64,000 nucleotides of DNA, from NCBI RefSeq assembly GCF_002102155.1, contig NZ_LQOU01000070.1, forward strand, positions 1 to 64,000. Reading direction: 5' to 3'. Both the position numbers and the translations under genes were made by a program. The notes beneath the pieces were generated by a model that worked only from the letters and a program-made list of their open reading frames with translations, was not told where the DNA came from and made no database searches. Positions 50,411 to 59,400 of this stretch are shown here, in pieces; position 1 is the first letter of the stretch, and every line of letters starts with the position of its first letter. This DNA is from Mycobacterium europaeum (lineage in GTDB: Bacteria > Actinomycetota > Actinomycetes > Mycobacteriales > Mycobacteriaceae).

Positions 50411-51895
50411 CTATCGCGTCGCGGCCTCGCCGGCCTCCCGGTGTGCGGCGTCGTCGACCGTCAGGGGCAATGCCAGCTCTTCGAGCGGGCGCCGTTCGGC
50501 GGCGATGCCGAGCCACAACTCGACCAGACCCGCGATCGCCATGACGGCGGCGCCGGTCAGGAAGGACCACAGCACCTGGCCGCGCTCCCCCGAATTGATC
50601 AGCTGGCCGAACAGCAGCGGGCCGGTGATGCCGCCGATCGCGGTTCCCATCGCGTAGAAGAACGCGATCGCCAGCGCCCTGGTCTCCATCGGGAAGATCT
50701 CGCTGACCGTCAGGTAGGCCGCGCTGGCACCCGCCGAGGCCAGGAAGAACGCCACCGCCAGGACGCCGATGAACGCCCAGACGCCGCCGGTCTGCGTCAC
50801 GAACAGGATCGCGAGCACGACGGCCACGACGGCGGAGCCGAGGTAGGTGGCCGTGATCATCGGCTTGCGGCCGATGCTGTCGAACAGGTGCCCGAGCGCC
50901 AGCGGGCCGATGAAGTTGCTCAGCGCCCACAGGATGAAGAACAGCGGCACCTTCCCCGACGGCACCCCGTAGAACCCGCTCAACAGCGTGCCGAGGTTGA
51001 ACGTCACCCCGTTGTAGAGGAAGGCCTGCCCGGTGAACAGCGCCAGCCCGAGGATCGCGCGCCGCGGGTAGAGCTTGAACGCCACCCGGGCGATCTCGCG
51101 GAACGAGATCGTCTCGCGCTGGCGGATCTTCAGCTTGCGCCCCTGTGGCTCGGGCAGCGGCTCGCCGGTTTCCGCCCGCACCGCTTCCTCGATCTGGCCG
51201 ACGACGCGCTCGGCCTCCTCGTCGCGGCCGTGGATGAACAACCAGCGCGGACTCTCCGGGACGTTGCGCCGCACGAGCAGCACGAAGATGCCGAAGATGG
51301 CGCCGACGCCGAAGGCGAGCCGCCAGCCGACGTTGGGCGCGAAGTTCGACGTGTCCAGCAACACGAGCGCACCGGCGGCGCCCGCGGCGGAGCCGAGCCA
51401 GTACGTGCCGTTGATGATGAGGTCGACGCGGCCGCGCAGGCGGGCGGGGATCAGTTCGTCGATCGCCGAGTTGATCGCGGCGTATTCGCCGCCGATGCCG
51501 GCGCCGGTGAAGAACCGGGTGACGAAGAAATACCAGGGGGCGAAAGCGAACGCGGTCGCCACCGTGGCCACCAGGTACACCGCCAGGGTCAGCATGAACA
51601 GGTTGCGCCGCCCGAACCGGTCGGTCAGGTGCCCGAAGAACAGCGCGCCCAGGCACGCGCCCGCGATGTAGAACGCGGCCGCCAGGCCGATCTGCGCCGG
51701 GTTGAGGTCGATACCGCTGCCCTTTTCGGTGAGGCGAGCGGACACGTTGCCCACCATCGTGACCTCGAGCCCGTCCAGGATCCACACGCCGCCGAGCCCG
51801 ATCACGACGCGCCAGTGGAATCGCGACCAGGGCAGGCGGTCCAGCCGCGCCGGCACGTGGGTGGTGATGGTCCCGGTTTGCACGCTTCCGCTCAT
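50411..51895 (-). CDS. MFS transporter, metabolite:proton symporter type
   Basis: I start at ATG 51895 (MSGSVQTGTITT) because GAGAGGAG lies just upstream; the frame extends to 51958. The 494-residue protein has 12 spans, the sugar/metabolite porter motifs FGHLTDRFGRRNLFML and VPESPRWLFIHGRDEEAERV, and a long central loop. It begins 55 bp after the ligase gene for the acetylated glutamine dipeptide and reads the same way, so it is probably in that operon. It may carry the dipeptide or a precursor; this is inferred from position only. It is convergent with pknE. Confidence 0.85.
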   Translation of the reverse strand: MSGSVQTGTITTHVPARLDRLPWSRFHWRVVIGLGGVWILDGLEVTMVGNVSARLTEKGSGIDLNPAQIGLAAAFYIAGACLGALFFGHLTDRFGRRNLFMLTLAVYLVATVATAFAFAPWYFFVTRFFTGAGIGGEYAAINSAIDELIPARLRGRVDLIINGTYWLGSAAGAAGALVLLDTSNFAPNVGWRLAFGVGAIFGIFVLLVRRNVPESPRWLFIHGRDEEAERVVGQIEEAVRAETGEPLPEPQGRKLKIRQRETISFREIARVAFKLYPRRAILGLALFTGQAFLYNGVTFNLGTLLSGFYGVPSGKVPLFFILWALSNFIGPLALGHLFDSIGRKPMITATYLGSAVVAVVLAILFVTQTGGVWAFIGVLAVAFFLASAGASAAYLTVSEIFPMETRALAIAFFYAMGTAIGGITGPLLFGQLINSGERGQVLWSFLTGAAVMAIAGLVELWLGIAAERRPLEELALPLTVDDAAHREAGEAATR

Positions 51896-51950
51896 CTGGC
51901 TCCTCTCTGAGTGATCTTCAGAATTACCCCAGCGAAGCGGATGGCAAGCC

Positions 51951-53744
51951 TCAGCCACGGTCGGCGCGCGACTCCTCGGGGGTCCAGGCCGCCGGCTGGC
52001 CCGGGTGGCCGGGGAACAGGAAGTCGATGAAAGCCGCCGCCGTGGGCTGGGGTTCGTGGTTGGCCAGCCCCGGCCGCTCGTTGGCCTCGATGAAGGCGTA
52101 CTCGGCGCCGGTGACGTCGGGCACCAGCAGGTCGATGCCCGTCACCGGGATACCGATCGCCTCGGCGGCCGTCACCGCGACGCGGCACAGCTCGGGATTC
52201 ACCACGGCGGTGACGTCGTGGATGGTGCCGCCCTGGTGCAGGTTGGCGGTGCGGCGGACGCGCAGGCGGCTGCCCTGGGGCAGCACGTCGTCCAGCGTCC
52301 AGCCCGCCTCGGCGACCGTCGCCTCGGTGAGGTCGTCGAGCGGGATGAGTGACTCGCCACCGGTGGCTGCGGAGCGCCGCCGGCTTTCGGCCGCGATCAG
52401 GTCCCGGATACTGTGCTCGCCCGTCCCGATGATCTCCGGCGGCATCCGCAGCGCCGCTGCGACCACCCGGCCGTCGATCACCACCAGCCGAAGGTCGTCA
52501 CCCTGCACCCGCTGCTCGATCAACACGTCCGGGTATTGCTCACGCGCGCGGGCCAGGGCGTCGGCGAGGTCCTGGAAACCATTTTCGGCGGTCACGCCGA
52601 CGGTGATGCCCTTCCCCTGCTCCCCGCGGGTCGGTTTGACGACCACCTCGCCGACCTCGGTGAGGAAGTTGTGGTCGCCTTCGTCGAACGTGGCCAGGCG
52701 GGCGCGCGGCACCGTGATTCCCGCCTCGGAGACGAGGCGGCGGGTGCGGCGCTTGTCGTCGCAGCGGCACATGGCGACCGCCGAGGTGTACTCGGACAGC
52801 GACTCGCGGGTCACCACGCTGCGGCCGCCGTGGGTGAGTCGCATCTCGCCGGTCTCGGCATCGAGCACCTCGACCCAGATCCCGCGGCGCAGCGCCTCGT
52901 CGGCGATGATCCGCGCGTAGGGGTTGAGGTCGTCGACCGTCTCGGGCGGCGGGCTGAACAGGGGCTCGTTGATCGCGTTCTTGCGCTTGATCGCCAGCAC
53001 CGGGACGCGGCGGAAGCCGAGCTTCTCGTACAGGCCGATGGCGGCGGCGTTGTCGTGCGCGACCGACAGATCCATGTAGGCGCGGCCCGCGGTGCGGAAG
53101 CGTTCGGCCAGCGCCCGGGTGAGGGCCGCGCCGATCCCGGGCAGTCCGGCGGCGGGGTCGACGGCCAGGGTCCACAGGCTCGACCCCTGCTCGGGATCGG
53201 AGAACAGCAACTCGTGGTCGACGCCGGTGACGGTGCCCACCACGGCGCCGTCCGCGTCCCGCACCGCCAGCAGATAGGTCACCGCCGGCACGTTGAGGTG
53301 GTTGTTCCAGATGACGTCGACCCCGGCGGGCACCATGCCGCAGCGCACGTAGACGCGGTTCATGGCGTCGGCGTCGACCGGGTCGTTCAGCGTGCGCACG
53401 GTGATGCCCAGCGGCGGCGCCGACAGGTCCTCGGGTGTGGCATCGGCGAAGCGCAGGCGGTAGGTGTGGCTGGGGTCGATGAAGAGCTCGGTCGGCGCTT
53501 CGGCCACCACCACGTGGGATTCGCGGGCGTAGATGCAGATGTCGCGGCGGCCGGGCCCCTCCCGGCGCAGCGCCTCCACCAGCTGCTGCGAATCGGCGAA
53601 CGTCTGTCCGAAAATGAGCCGGCCCCAGCCCAACTCGAGCTCGACGTCCTTGGCCATCGCCTCCACCAGCTCCGGCGGCGAGGCGTCGTGCAGGCCCATC
53701 GTGATCGCCTCGGTGTGGTCGCCGGGGGGATCGGCCACGGTCAT
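51951..53744 (-). CDS. ngg: N-acetylglutaminylglutamine synthetase (GNAT + ATP-grasp)
   Basis: ATG 53744 overlaps the amidotransferase stop (ATGA), giving 597 residues. The N-terminal half has a GNAT fold (SLWTLAVDPAAGLPGIGAAL, YEKLGFRRVPVL). The C-terminal half is an ATP-grasp ligase (VVKPTRGEQGKGITVGV, VLIEQRVQGDDLRLVVIDG, AFIEANERPGLANHEP). This fusion is the N-acetylglutaminylglutamine synthetase, which acetylates and joins two glutamines. The adjacent amidotransferase converts the product to the amide NAGGN, a compatible solute. The pair is known from Pseudomonas and Sinorhizobium and occurs in actinobacteria. Confidence 0.88.
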   Translation of the reverse strand: MTVADPPGDHTEAITMGLHDASPPELVEAMAKDVELELGWGRLIFGQTFADSQQLVEALRREGPGRRDICIYARESHVVVAEAPTELFIDPSHTYRLRFADATPEDLSAPPLGITVRTLNDPVDADAMNRVYVRCGMVPAGVDVIWNNHLNVPAVTYLLAVRDADGAVVGTVTGVDHELLFSDPEQGSSLWTLAVDPAAGLPGIGAALTRALAERFRTAGRAYMDLSVAHDNAAAIGLYEKLGFRRVPVLAIKRKNAINEPLFSPPPETVDDLNPYARIIADEALRRGIWVEVLDAETGEMRLTHGGRSVVTRESLSEYTSAVAMCRCDDKRRTRRLVSEAGITVPRARLATFDEGDHNFLTEVGEVVVKPTRGEQGKGITVGVTAENGFQDLADALARAREQYPDVLIEQRVQGDDLRLVVIDGRVVAAALRMPPEIIGTGEHSIRDLIAAESRRRSAATGGESLIPLDDLTEATVAEAGWTLDDVLPQGSRLRVRRTANLHQGGTIHDVTAVVNPELCRVAVTAAEAIGIPVTGIDLLVPDVTGAEYAFIEANERPGLANHEPQPTAAAFIDFLFPGHPGQPAAWTPEESRADRG

Positions 53745-55546
53745 GCCACCGGACCCGTGATGCCGTGCCGTTGCAGCCAGAGTTCCAGCAGGGCGATCTG
53801 CCAGAGTTCGTTGCCGCGCAGCGGTGTCAGCTTGCTGTTGGGATCGGCCAGCAGGGCGTCGACCGCCTCGGCGCGGAACAGGCCGCGCTCCTTGGCGACC
53901 GGCGCGTAGAGCGCGTCGCGCACCATGTCCAAGTACGGCCCCTCCAGGTGGGTGAGCGCCGGAACCGGGAAATACCCCTTGGGCCGGTCGATGACCGCCG
54001 ACGGAATCACCCGCCGCGCGGCCTGCTTGAGGACGCCCTTGCCCTCGTGCGCGATCTTCAACTCCGGCGGGCAGGTCGCCGCCAGCTCGACCAGCTCGTG
54101 GTCGAGGAACGGCACCCGGCCCTCCAGGCCCCAGGCCATGGTCATGTTGTCGACCCGCTTCACCGGGTCGTCCACCAACATCACGGTGGTGTCGAGCCGC
54201 AGCGCCCGATCGACGCCCGTCTCGGCGCCGGCGCGCGCGAAGTGTTCGGTGACGAAGCGCTCGCTGGGGTCGCCGGGGGCCATGATGCCCGGCCCCAGCA
54301 GGCCGGCCAGCTCCGCCGAGTCGCGGTCGAAGAAGGCCCCGCGATACTCGGCGACCGCGCCCTGAAGCGACGCCGCGGCCGGCGAGCCCATCGGCGGGTA
54401 CCAGTGGTAGCCGGCGAACACCTCGTCGGCGCCCTGACCCGACTGCACGACCTTCACATGCCGCGCCACTTCCTGGCTGAGCAGATAGAAGGCGACGCAG
54501 TCGTGGCTGACCATGGGCTCGCTCATCGCGCCGATCGCGCCGTCGAGCGCGGGCAGCATCCGGTCGGTGCCGATGCGGATCTGATGGTGGTCGGTTTCGA
54601 AACGCTTCGCGATGATGTCCGACCACCGGAACTCGTCACCCTCGACGCCGCCGGCCGCCTCGAAGCCGATGGAGAACGTCATCAGGCCGTGTTGGCCCGC
54701 CTCGGCGAGCAGGCCGACGATCAGGCTGGAGTCGACCCCGCCGGACAACAGGCAGCCGACCGGCACGTCGGCGACCAGCCGGCGCTTGACGGCGATGCGA
54801 AGCGCGTCGAGCACCGCCTCTTCCCAGTCGGTTTCCGACCAGCCGGCGCGGTTGGCGTGCCGGGTGAAGTCCGGGGTCCAGTACGTGGTGGTGGTGCGCC
54901 GGCCGTCGGGCTCGATGGCGATCAGCGACGCCGGCGGCACCTTGCGGACGCCCCGGAGGATGGTCAGCGGCGCGGGGACGACCGAGTGGAACGTCATGTA
55001 GTGGTGCAGCGCGATGGGGTCGATGCGGGTGTCCACGCCGCCGCCGGCCAACAGCGCCGGCAGGGCCGAGGCGAACCGGATCCGCTGGCCGTCCTCGGTC
55101 AGGTAGAGCGGCTTGATCCCCAGCCGGTCGCGACCGAGCAACACCCGGCCGCTGTCGCGCTCGACGATGGCAAACGCGAACATGCCGTGCAGGTGGCTGA
55201 CGAAGTCGTCGCCCCAGCGGTGGTAGGCCTTGAGCAGAACCTCGGTGTCACTGTGCGAGAAGAACCGGTAGCCGTGCCCGGTGAGTTCGCTCCGCAGCTC
55301 CTTGTAGTTGTAGATGCAGCCGTTGAAGGCGATGGACAGACCCAGCTCCGGGTCGACCATCGGCTGCGCGCCGGCCTCGCTGAGGTCGATGATTTTGAGG
55401 CGACGATGTCCGAGCGCGACGCGGCCCTGTGACCAGGCGCCGGACGCGTCCGGGCCCCTTCGGGTCATCACGGCGGCCATTGCCGACACCGCTGCTACAT
55501 CGGGGACCCGCCCGTCGAGCCGTACCTCCCCGGTGACTCCGCACAC
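53741..55546 (-). CDS. N-acetylglutaminylglutamine amidotransferase (asparagine-synthase-like)
   Basis: I place the start at GTG 55546 (VCGVTGEVRLDG), giving 601 residues, because class II amidotransferases need Cys as residue 2, freed by Met removal. ATG 55558 would put it at residue 6. TATGGT lies 7 nt before this GTG, a leaderless -10 arrangement. The N-terminal glutaminase has IAFNGCIYNYKELR and SDTEVLLKAY. The synthetase part has LLSGGVDSSLIVG. It differs from AsnB in lying directly before the N-acetylglutaminylglutamine synthetase gene, so it probably makes the amide NAGGN. The stop overlaps the next start (ATGA). Confidence 0.88.
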   Translation of the reverse strand: MCGVTGEVRLDGRVPDVAAVSAMAAVMTRRGPDASGAWSQGRVALGHRRLKIIDLSEAGAQPMVDPELGLSIAFNGCIYNYKELRSELTGHGYRFFSHSDTEVLLKAYHRWGDDFVSHLHGMFAFAIVERDSGRVLLGRDRLGIKPLYLTEDGQRIRFASALPALLAGGGVDTRIDPIALHHYMTFHSVVPAPLTILRGVRKVPPASLIAIEPDGRRTTTTYWTPDFTRHANRAGWSETDWEEAVLDALRIAVKRRLVADVPVGCLLSGGVDSSLIVGLLAEAGQHGLMTFSIGFEAAGGVEGDEFRWSDIIAKRFETDHHQIRIGTDRMLPALDGAIGAMSEPMVSHDCVAFYLLSQEVARHVKVVQSGQGADEVFAGYHWYPPMGSPAAASLQGAVAEYRGAFFDRDSAELAGLLGPGIMAPGDPSERFVTEHFARAGAETGVDRALRLDTTVMLVDDPVKRVDNMTMAWGLEGRVPFLDHELVELAATCPPELKIAHEGKGVLKQAARRVIPSAVIDRPKGYFPVPALTHLEGPYLDMVRDALYAPVAKERGLFRAEAVDALLADPNSKLTPLRGNELWQIALLELWLQRHGITGPVA

Positions 55547-55553
55547 TCCTTGG

Positions 55554-55559
55554 ACCATA
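55554..55559 (-). promoter_or_regulatory. -10 element for leaderless amidotransferase mRNA
   Basis: TATGGT on the reverse strand fits TANNNT and ends 7 nt before GTG 55546. This places the transcript start at the GTG and explains the lack of a usable ribosome site. The upstream ATG 55558 is part of this element. Confidence 0.5.
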
Positions 55560-56084
55560 CCGAAGGCGGCTGCGGCGCGCCCGTACGGCCACCGGGCAAT
55601 GCATCGGCGGCGCCGCTTCGGGCGCGGTGAAAGCGTTGCGTTCCGGCCGCCCCGGCTCGCGGGCGGACCGACGACCGCGGCTGCACGGCACGGAATGGGG
55701 CGGGCAGGATTTCTCGCCGCGGGACGGGATTTGGCGCGTGGCGACCCCCGCCCGGGTTAAATCTTCGTTGCGGTTTGCTCTCGCCGGCGGCGCCCGCGCC
55801 GGCCGATCGCGACGCCCGCCCCCGCGGATTCCGCTCGGCGGCCGACCCGCGACTCGCCGACAGGCGCCGGTAATCCCTGTCCCCCAATAGATTTCGATGT
55901 CCGCGCCGCCGCGGCCGTCCGGCCCGCCCGGACGTGAACCGCCGGCAGAGCCCCGCGATGCGCGACGAATGGTGTGAGGCGGCGCGGTTAACTCCGGCGA
56001 GAAAGATCCCGCGATTCTGGTTAACGTTCAGCCACCGTTGGCACTACGGAACCCAGCCGCACTTTGAGGAAGATCTTGACGCGA
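55560..56084. other. Intergenic 525 bp, divergent promoter region
   Basis: No believable gene was found: open frames on both strands are Arg- and Pro-rich and start without ribosome sites. The gap should carry the upstream part of the amidotransferase promoter and the DUF732 promoter. Scattered AT-richer patches (near 55757 and 55985-56035) could be promoters. No riboswitch fold was recognised by eye. Confidence 0.5.
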
Positions 56085-56423
56085 ATGAATGGGCATCGCG
56101 GGAATTGGCCGGCGATCGGCGCGCTCGCCCTCACCGCCGCCGCGGTGGTTTTCGCCGCACCGGCGTCGGCCGATCAACAGGACGATTCGTTCATCGCGGA
56201 GATTCAGCGACACGGAGTCGTCTTCGGCGACCGCGGCGCCGCGATCGCCGCGGGGCACAACATGTGCGCCGGACTCGACAAGGGCAGGACGCCGAGCTCG
56301 CTGGTGATGGGCGTCGCCAGGGCCACCGATCTGTCGGCCCATGAAGCCGCCTTCCTGCTCGGCGCCTCGGTGGCGTCCTATTGCCCCCAGCACAGGGCCA
56401 CCCTCGCCGCCTCGACGTCCTGA
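56085..56423 (+). CDS. DUF732 secreted small protein
   Basis: I use ATG 56085 (MNGHRGNWPAIGAL), giving 112 residues; GAGGAAG lies 12 bases upstream, and TTG 56076 or 56064 are possible. A Sec signal peptide ends after ASA. The mature part follows DUF732: DDSFIAEIQRHGVVF, AAGHNMCAGLDKGRTPSSL and EAAFLLGASVASYCPQH, with two cysteines likely in a disulfide. It is a paralogue of the protein at 28947. It lies between the divergent NAGGN operon and the convergent NRPS gene (17-bp gap). Function unknown. Confidence 0.82.
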   Translation: MNGHRGNWPAIGALALTAAAVVFAAPASADQQDDSFIAEIQRHGVVFGDRGAAIAAGHNMCAGLDKGRTPSSLVMGVARATDLSAHEAAFLLGASVASYCPQHRATLAASTS

Positions 56424-56440
56424 GCGCCGCGTCGGGTTCG

Positions 56441-59400
56441 CTAGCCGGCGCGCTCCCCGGGCACCTTGCCCTCCCGCGACGCCGCGGTGTGCTGAGCGCC
56501 GTGGGCCAGTTCGAGGCGACGTTCGGCGAGGACCAGCAAACGCCTGAGCCGCTGCCCGTACAGGCCGACCGATTCGCTGGTCAGCATGTCGTCGTGCCCG
56601 CACTCGATCGCGTAGGTGAGGATCTCGCCGGAAACGTGCGGTCGCCAGGACCGCGACAGGAAGGCGCCGCGATCGCCGCCGTCCTGCGCGGCGGAGAACA
56701 CGGTGATGTCCCCGGTGAAAACCTCGGGCCGGTGCGCCCGGTACCGCTCGACGTTCTTGCGGAGGTTGTCGGCGAGGAGATCGAACAGCCGCCCGGAGCG
56801 CGCGGCCTCCGGCAGCTGGCCGGCACCGAGGGCTTCTTCCGGCGGGGCCGCGCCGTCGTCCATGGCCGGCTGGGCGTCGAGCAGGACCAGGCGGGCGACC
56901 ACGCACCCGCGCCGCTGCAGCTCGACCGCCACCGCGTGGGCGACGACCCCGCCGAACGACCAGCCGAGAAGGTTGTAGGGGCCGGAGGGGTAGGCCTCCT
57001 GCAGCCTGTCGGCGTAGGTCGCCGCCATCTCCGGGATGGACCGCGGTTCTCGTTCGGCGCCCCCGCGGACCTGTTGAATGCCGATGATCGGGCAGTCCAG
57101 GTAGTTGCCGAGAACCTGGTACGGCCAGCTCACGCCGCCCGCCGGGTGGATGCAGAACACCGGGATGCCCGCGCCGCGCTTGAGGGTCTGGACCGGAACG
57201 ACGTCCGGGCCGGACGGGGTGTCCGTGGTCAGTCGCCGGCTCAGGCTCCGCACCGAGGGTGCGTCGAACAGGGAGCGCACCGCGAGGTCGACGGCCAGCT
57301 CGGCGTTGACGGTGGCGATCAACCGCATCGCCGAGATGCTGTCGCCGCCGAGGTCGAAGAAGGAGTCGTCGACGCCGACCCGCTCGACCCCGAGCACCCG
57401 GGCGAAGACGCCGGCCAGGATCTCCTCGGTCGCGTTCGACGGGGCCCGGTATGCGCCGCCGGTGTATTCCGGTGCCGGCAGGGCGCGGGCGTCGAGCTTG
57501 CCGTTGGGTGTCAGCGGCAGCGCGTCGAGCCCGAGCACGGCCGTGGGCACCATGTAGACGGGTAGGCGTCCGGCCAGCGTGGTGCGCGCCTCGGCGGGGT
57601 CGGCCGTCCCGGTGATGTAGCCGACCAGTCGTTTGTCGCCGGGGCGGTCCTCGCGGGCGATCACCACCGCCTGATCGACGCCGTCCAGCCGGCCCAGCGC
57701 GGCCTGGACCTCGCCCAGTTCGATGCGGTAGCCGCGGATCTTGACCTGCTCGTCGGCGCGCCCCACGTACACCAGTTGCCCGTCGGCGCCCCACCGCACC
57801 AGGTCACCGGTGCGGTACATGCGGGTGCCGGGTTCGCCGAACGGGCAGGCCACGAACCGCGAACCGGTCAGCCCGGCCCGGCCCAGGTAGCCGGCGGCCA
57901 GCCCGGTGCCTGCCACGTACAGCTCGCCGACCGCCCCCGGCGGCACCGGCCGCAACCAGGCGTCGAGCACGAACAGCCCGGCGCCGGGCACCGGCGAGCC
58001 GATGGGGGGTGTCCCCGACCCCGCCGTCAGCGGGGCGCTGATCGCCACGCACATCGTGGTCTCGGTGGGGCCGTAGGCGTTGACCATCACCCGGCCCGGC
58101 GCCCAGCGATCGACCACCTCGGCCGGGCAGGCCTCGCCGGCCATCACCAACGCCACCCCCTCCAGCCCGGCCGGGTCCAGCATCGCCACCGCCGTCGGGG
58201 TCTGGGTCAACACGCTGACCCCTTCGTCGACCAGCAAGGCGCCGAAGTCCCGCGGGGAGCGCACCACCGCCTCGGGCACCACCACCACGCGCCCGCCGCG
58301 CAGCAGCGGCGCGAAGATCTCCCACACCGACACGTCGAAGGCATACGAGTGGCACTGCGTCCATACACCCGGGGCCGGCAGTCCGGCGTCGAGCGAGCCG
58401 ATCAGCCGGGTCACGTTCTGGTGGGTGACCGCCACGCCCTTGGGCACGCCGGTGGTACCCGACGTGTAGATGAGGTAGGCGACGCCGTCCGCCGCCGGCG
58501 CCGGCAGCGCGGTGTCCGGGCAGCCGGCGATCCGTGGGTCCTCGATGTCGATCACCCGCGCGTCGGACCCGTCCAGCCGCGACCGCAATCCCCCGGTGGT
58601 GACCGCGGCGACCGGCGCGGCATCCCCGAGCATGAAGTTGATCCGGGAGACCGGGGCGGCCGGGTCGATCGGCAGGTACGCCGCGCCCGTCTTGAGCACC
58701 GCCAGGATGGCCACGATCGCCTGCGCGGAGCGCGAGAACAGCAGGGCCACGGACTCGCCCGGGCCGGCGCCGTCCGCGGCCAGCAGGTGCGCCAACCGGT
58801 TCGCCGCCTCGTCCAGCTCCCGGTAGGTCATGGACACGTCGCTCCAGCTGATCGCCACCGCGTCCGGGTGGTGCGCGACCTGCGCGGCGAACAACTCCAC
58901 GATCGAGGCGGGCGGGGGCGCCGGCCGGGTCAGCGCCGCCCGGTTGCCGATTGCGTCCAGCCGGGCGTGTTCGGGCCCGTCGAGCAGGTCGACCGAGGAG
59001 AGCCGCCGGGTCGGGTCGGTGGTCATCGCCACCAGCACCCGTTCCAGCCGGTCGGTCAGGGCCCCGATGGTGCGCTGGTCGAACAAACCCGCGTCGTATT
59101 CGACGCGCAGGCCGAGCCGTTCGCCGGACAGGGCGGCTTGCATCGTCAGCGGGTAGTGGTTGCGTTCGAACATGTCGAAGTCGGTGATGGACAGCTCGTG
59201 GTCGACCGCCATCGCGGACGTTTCCAGTGGGTAGTTCTCGTAGGCGAACAGCGTGTCGAACAGCTTCTCGTGGCCGGTCATCCGGTGGATCTCGCTGAGC
59301 GACAGGTGTTCGTGCTCGACGGTGTCGTTGTGCGCGCCCTGCAGCTGATCGAGCAGGTCCGCGGTGCTGGTCGCCGGGGTGATGCGGGCGCGCACCGGGA

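Noticed and set aside
55560..56084. Riboswitch or small RNA in the gap before the second DUF732 gene
   Set aside because: No conserved riboswitch motif was recognised, and GC-rich pairing alone is not evidence.
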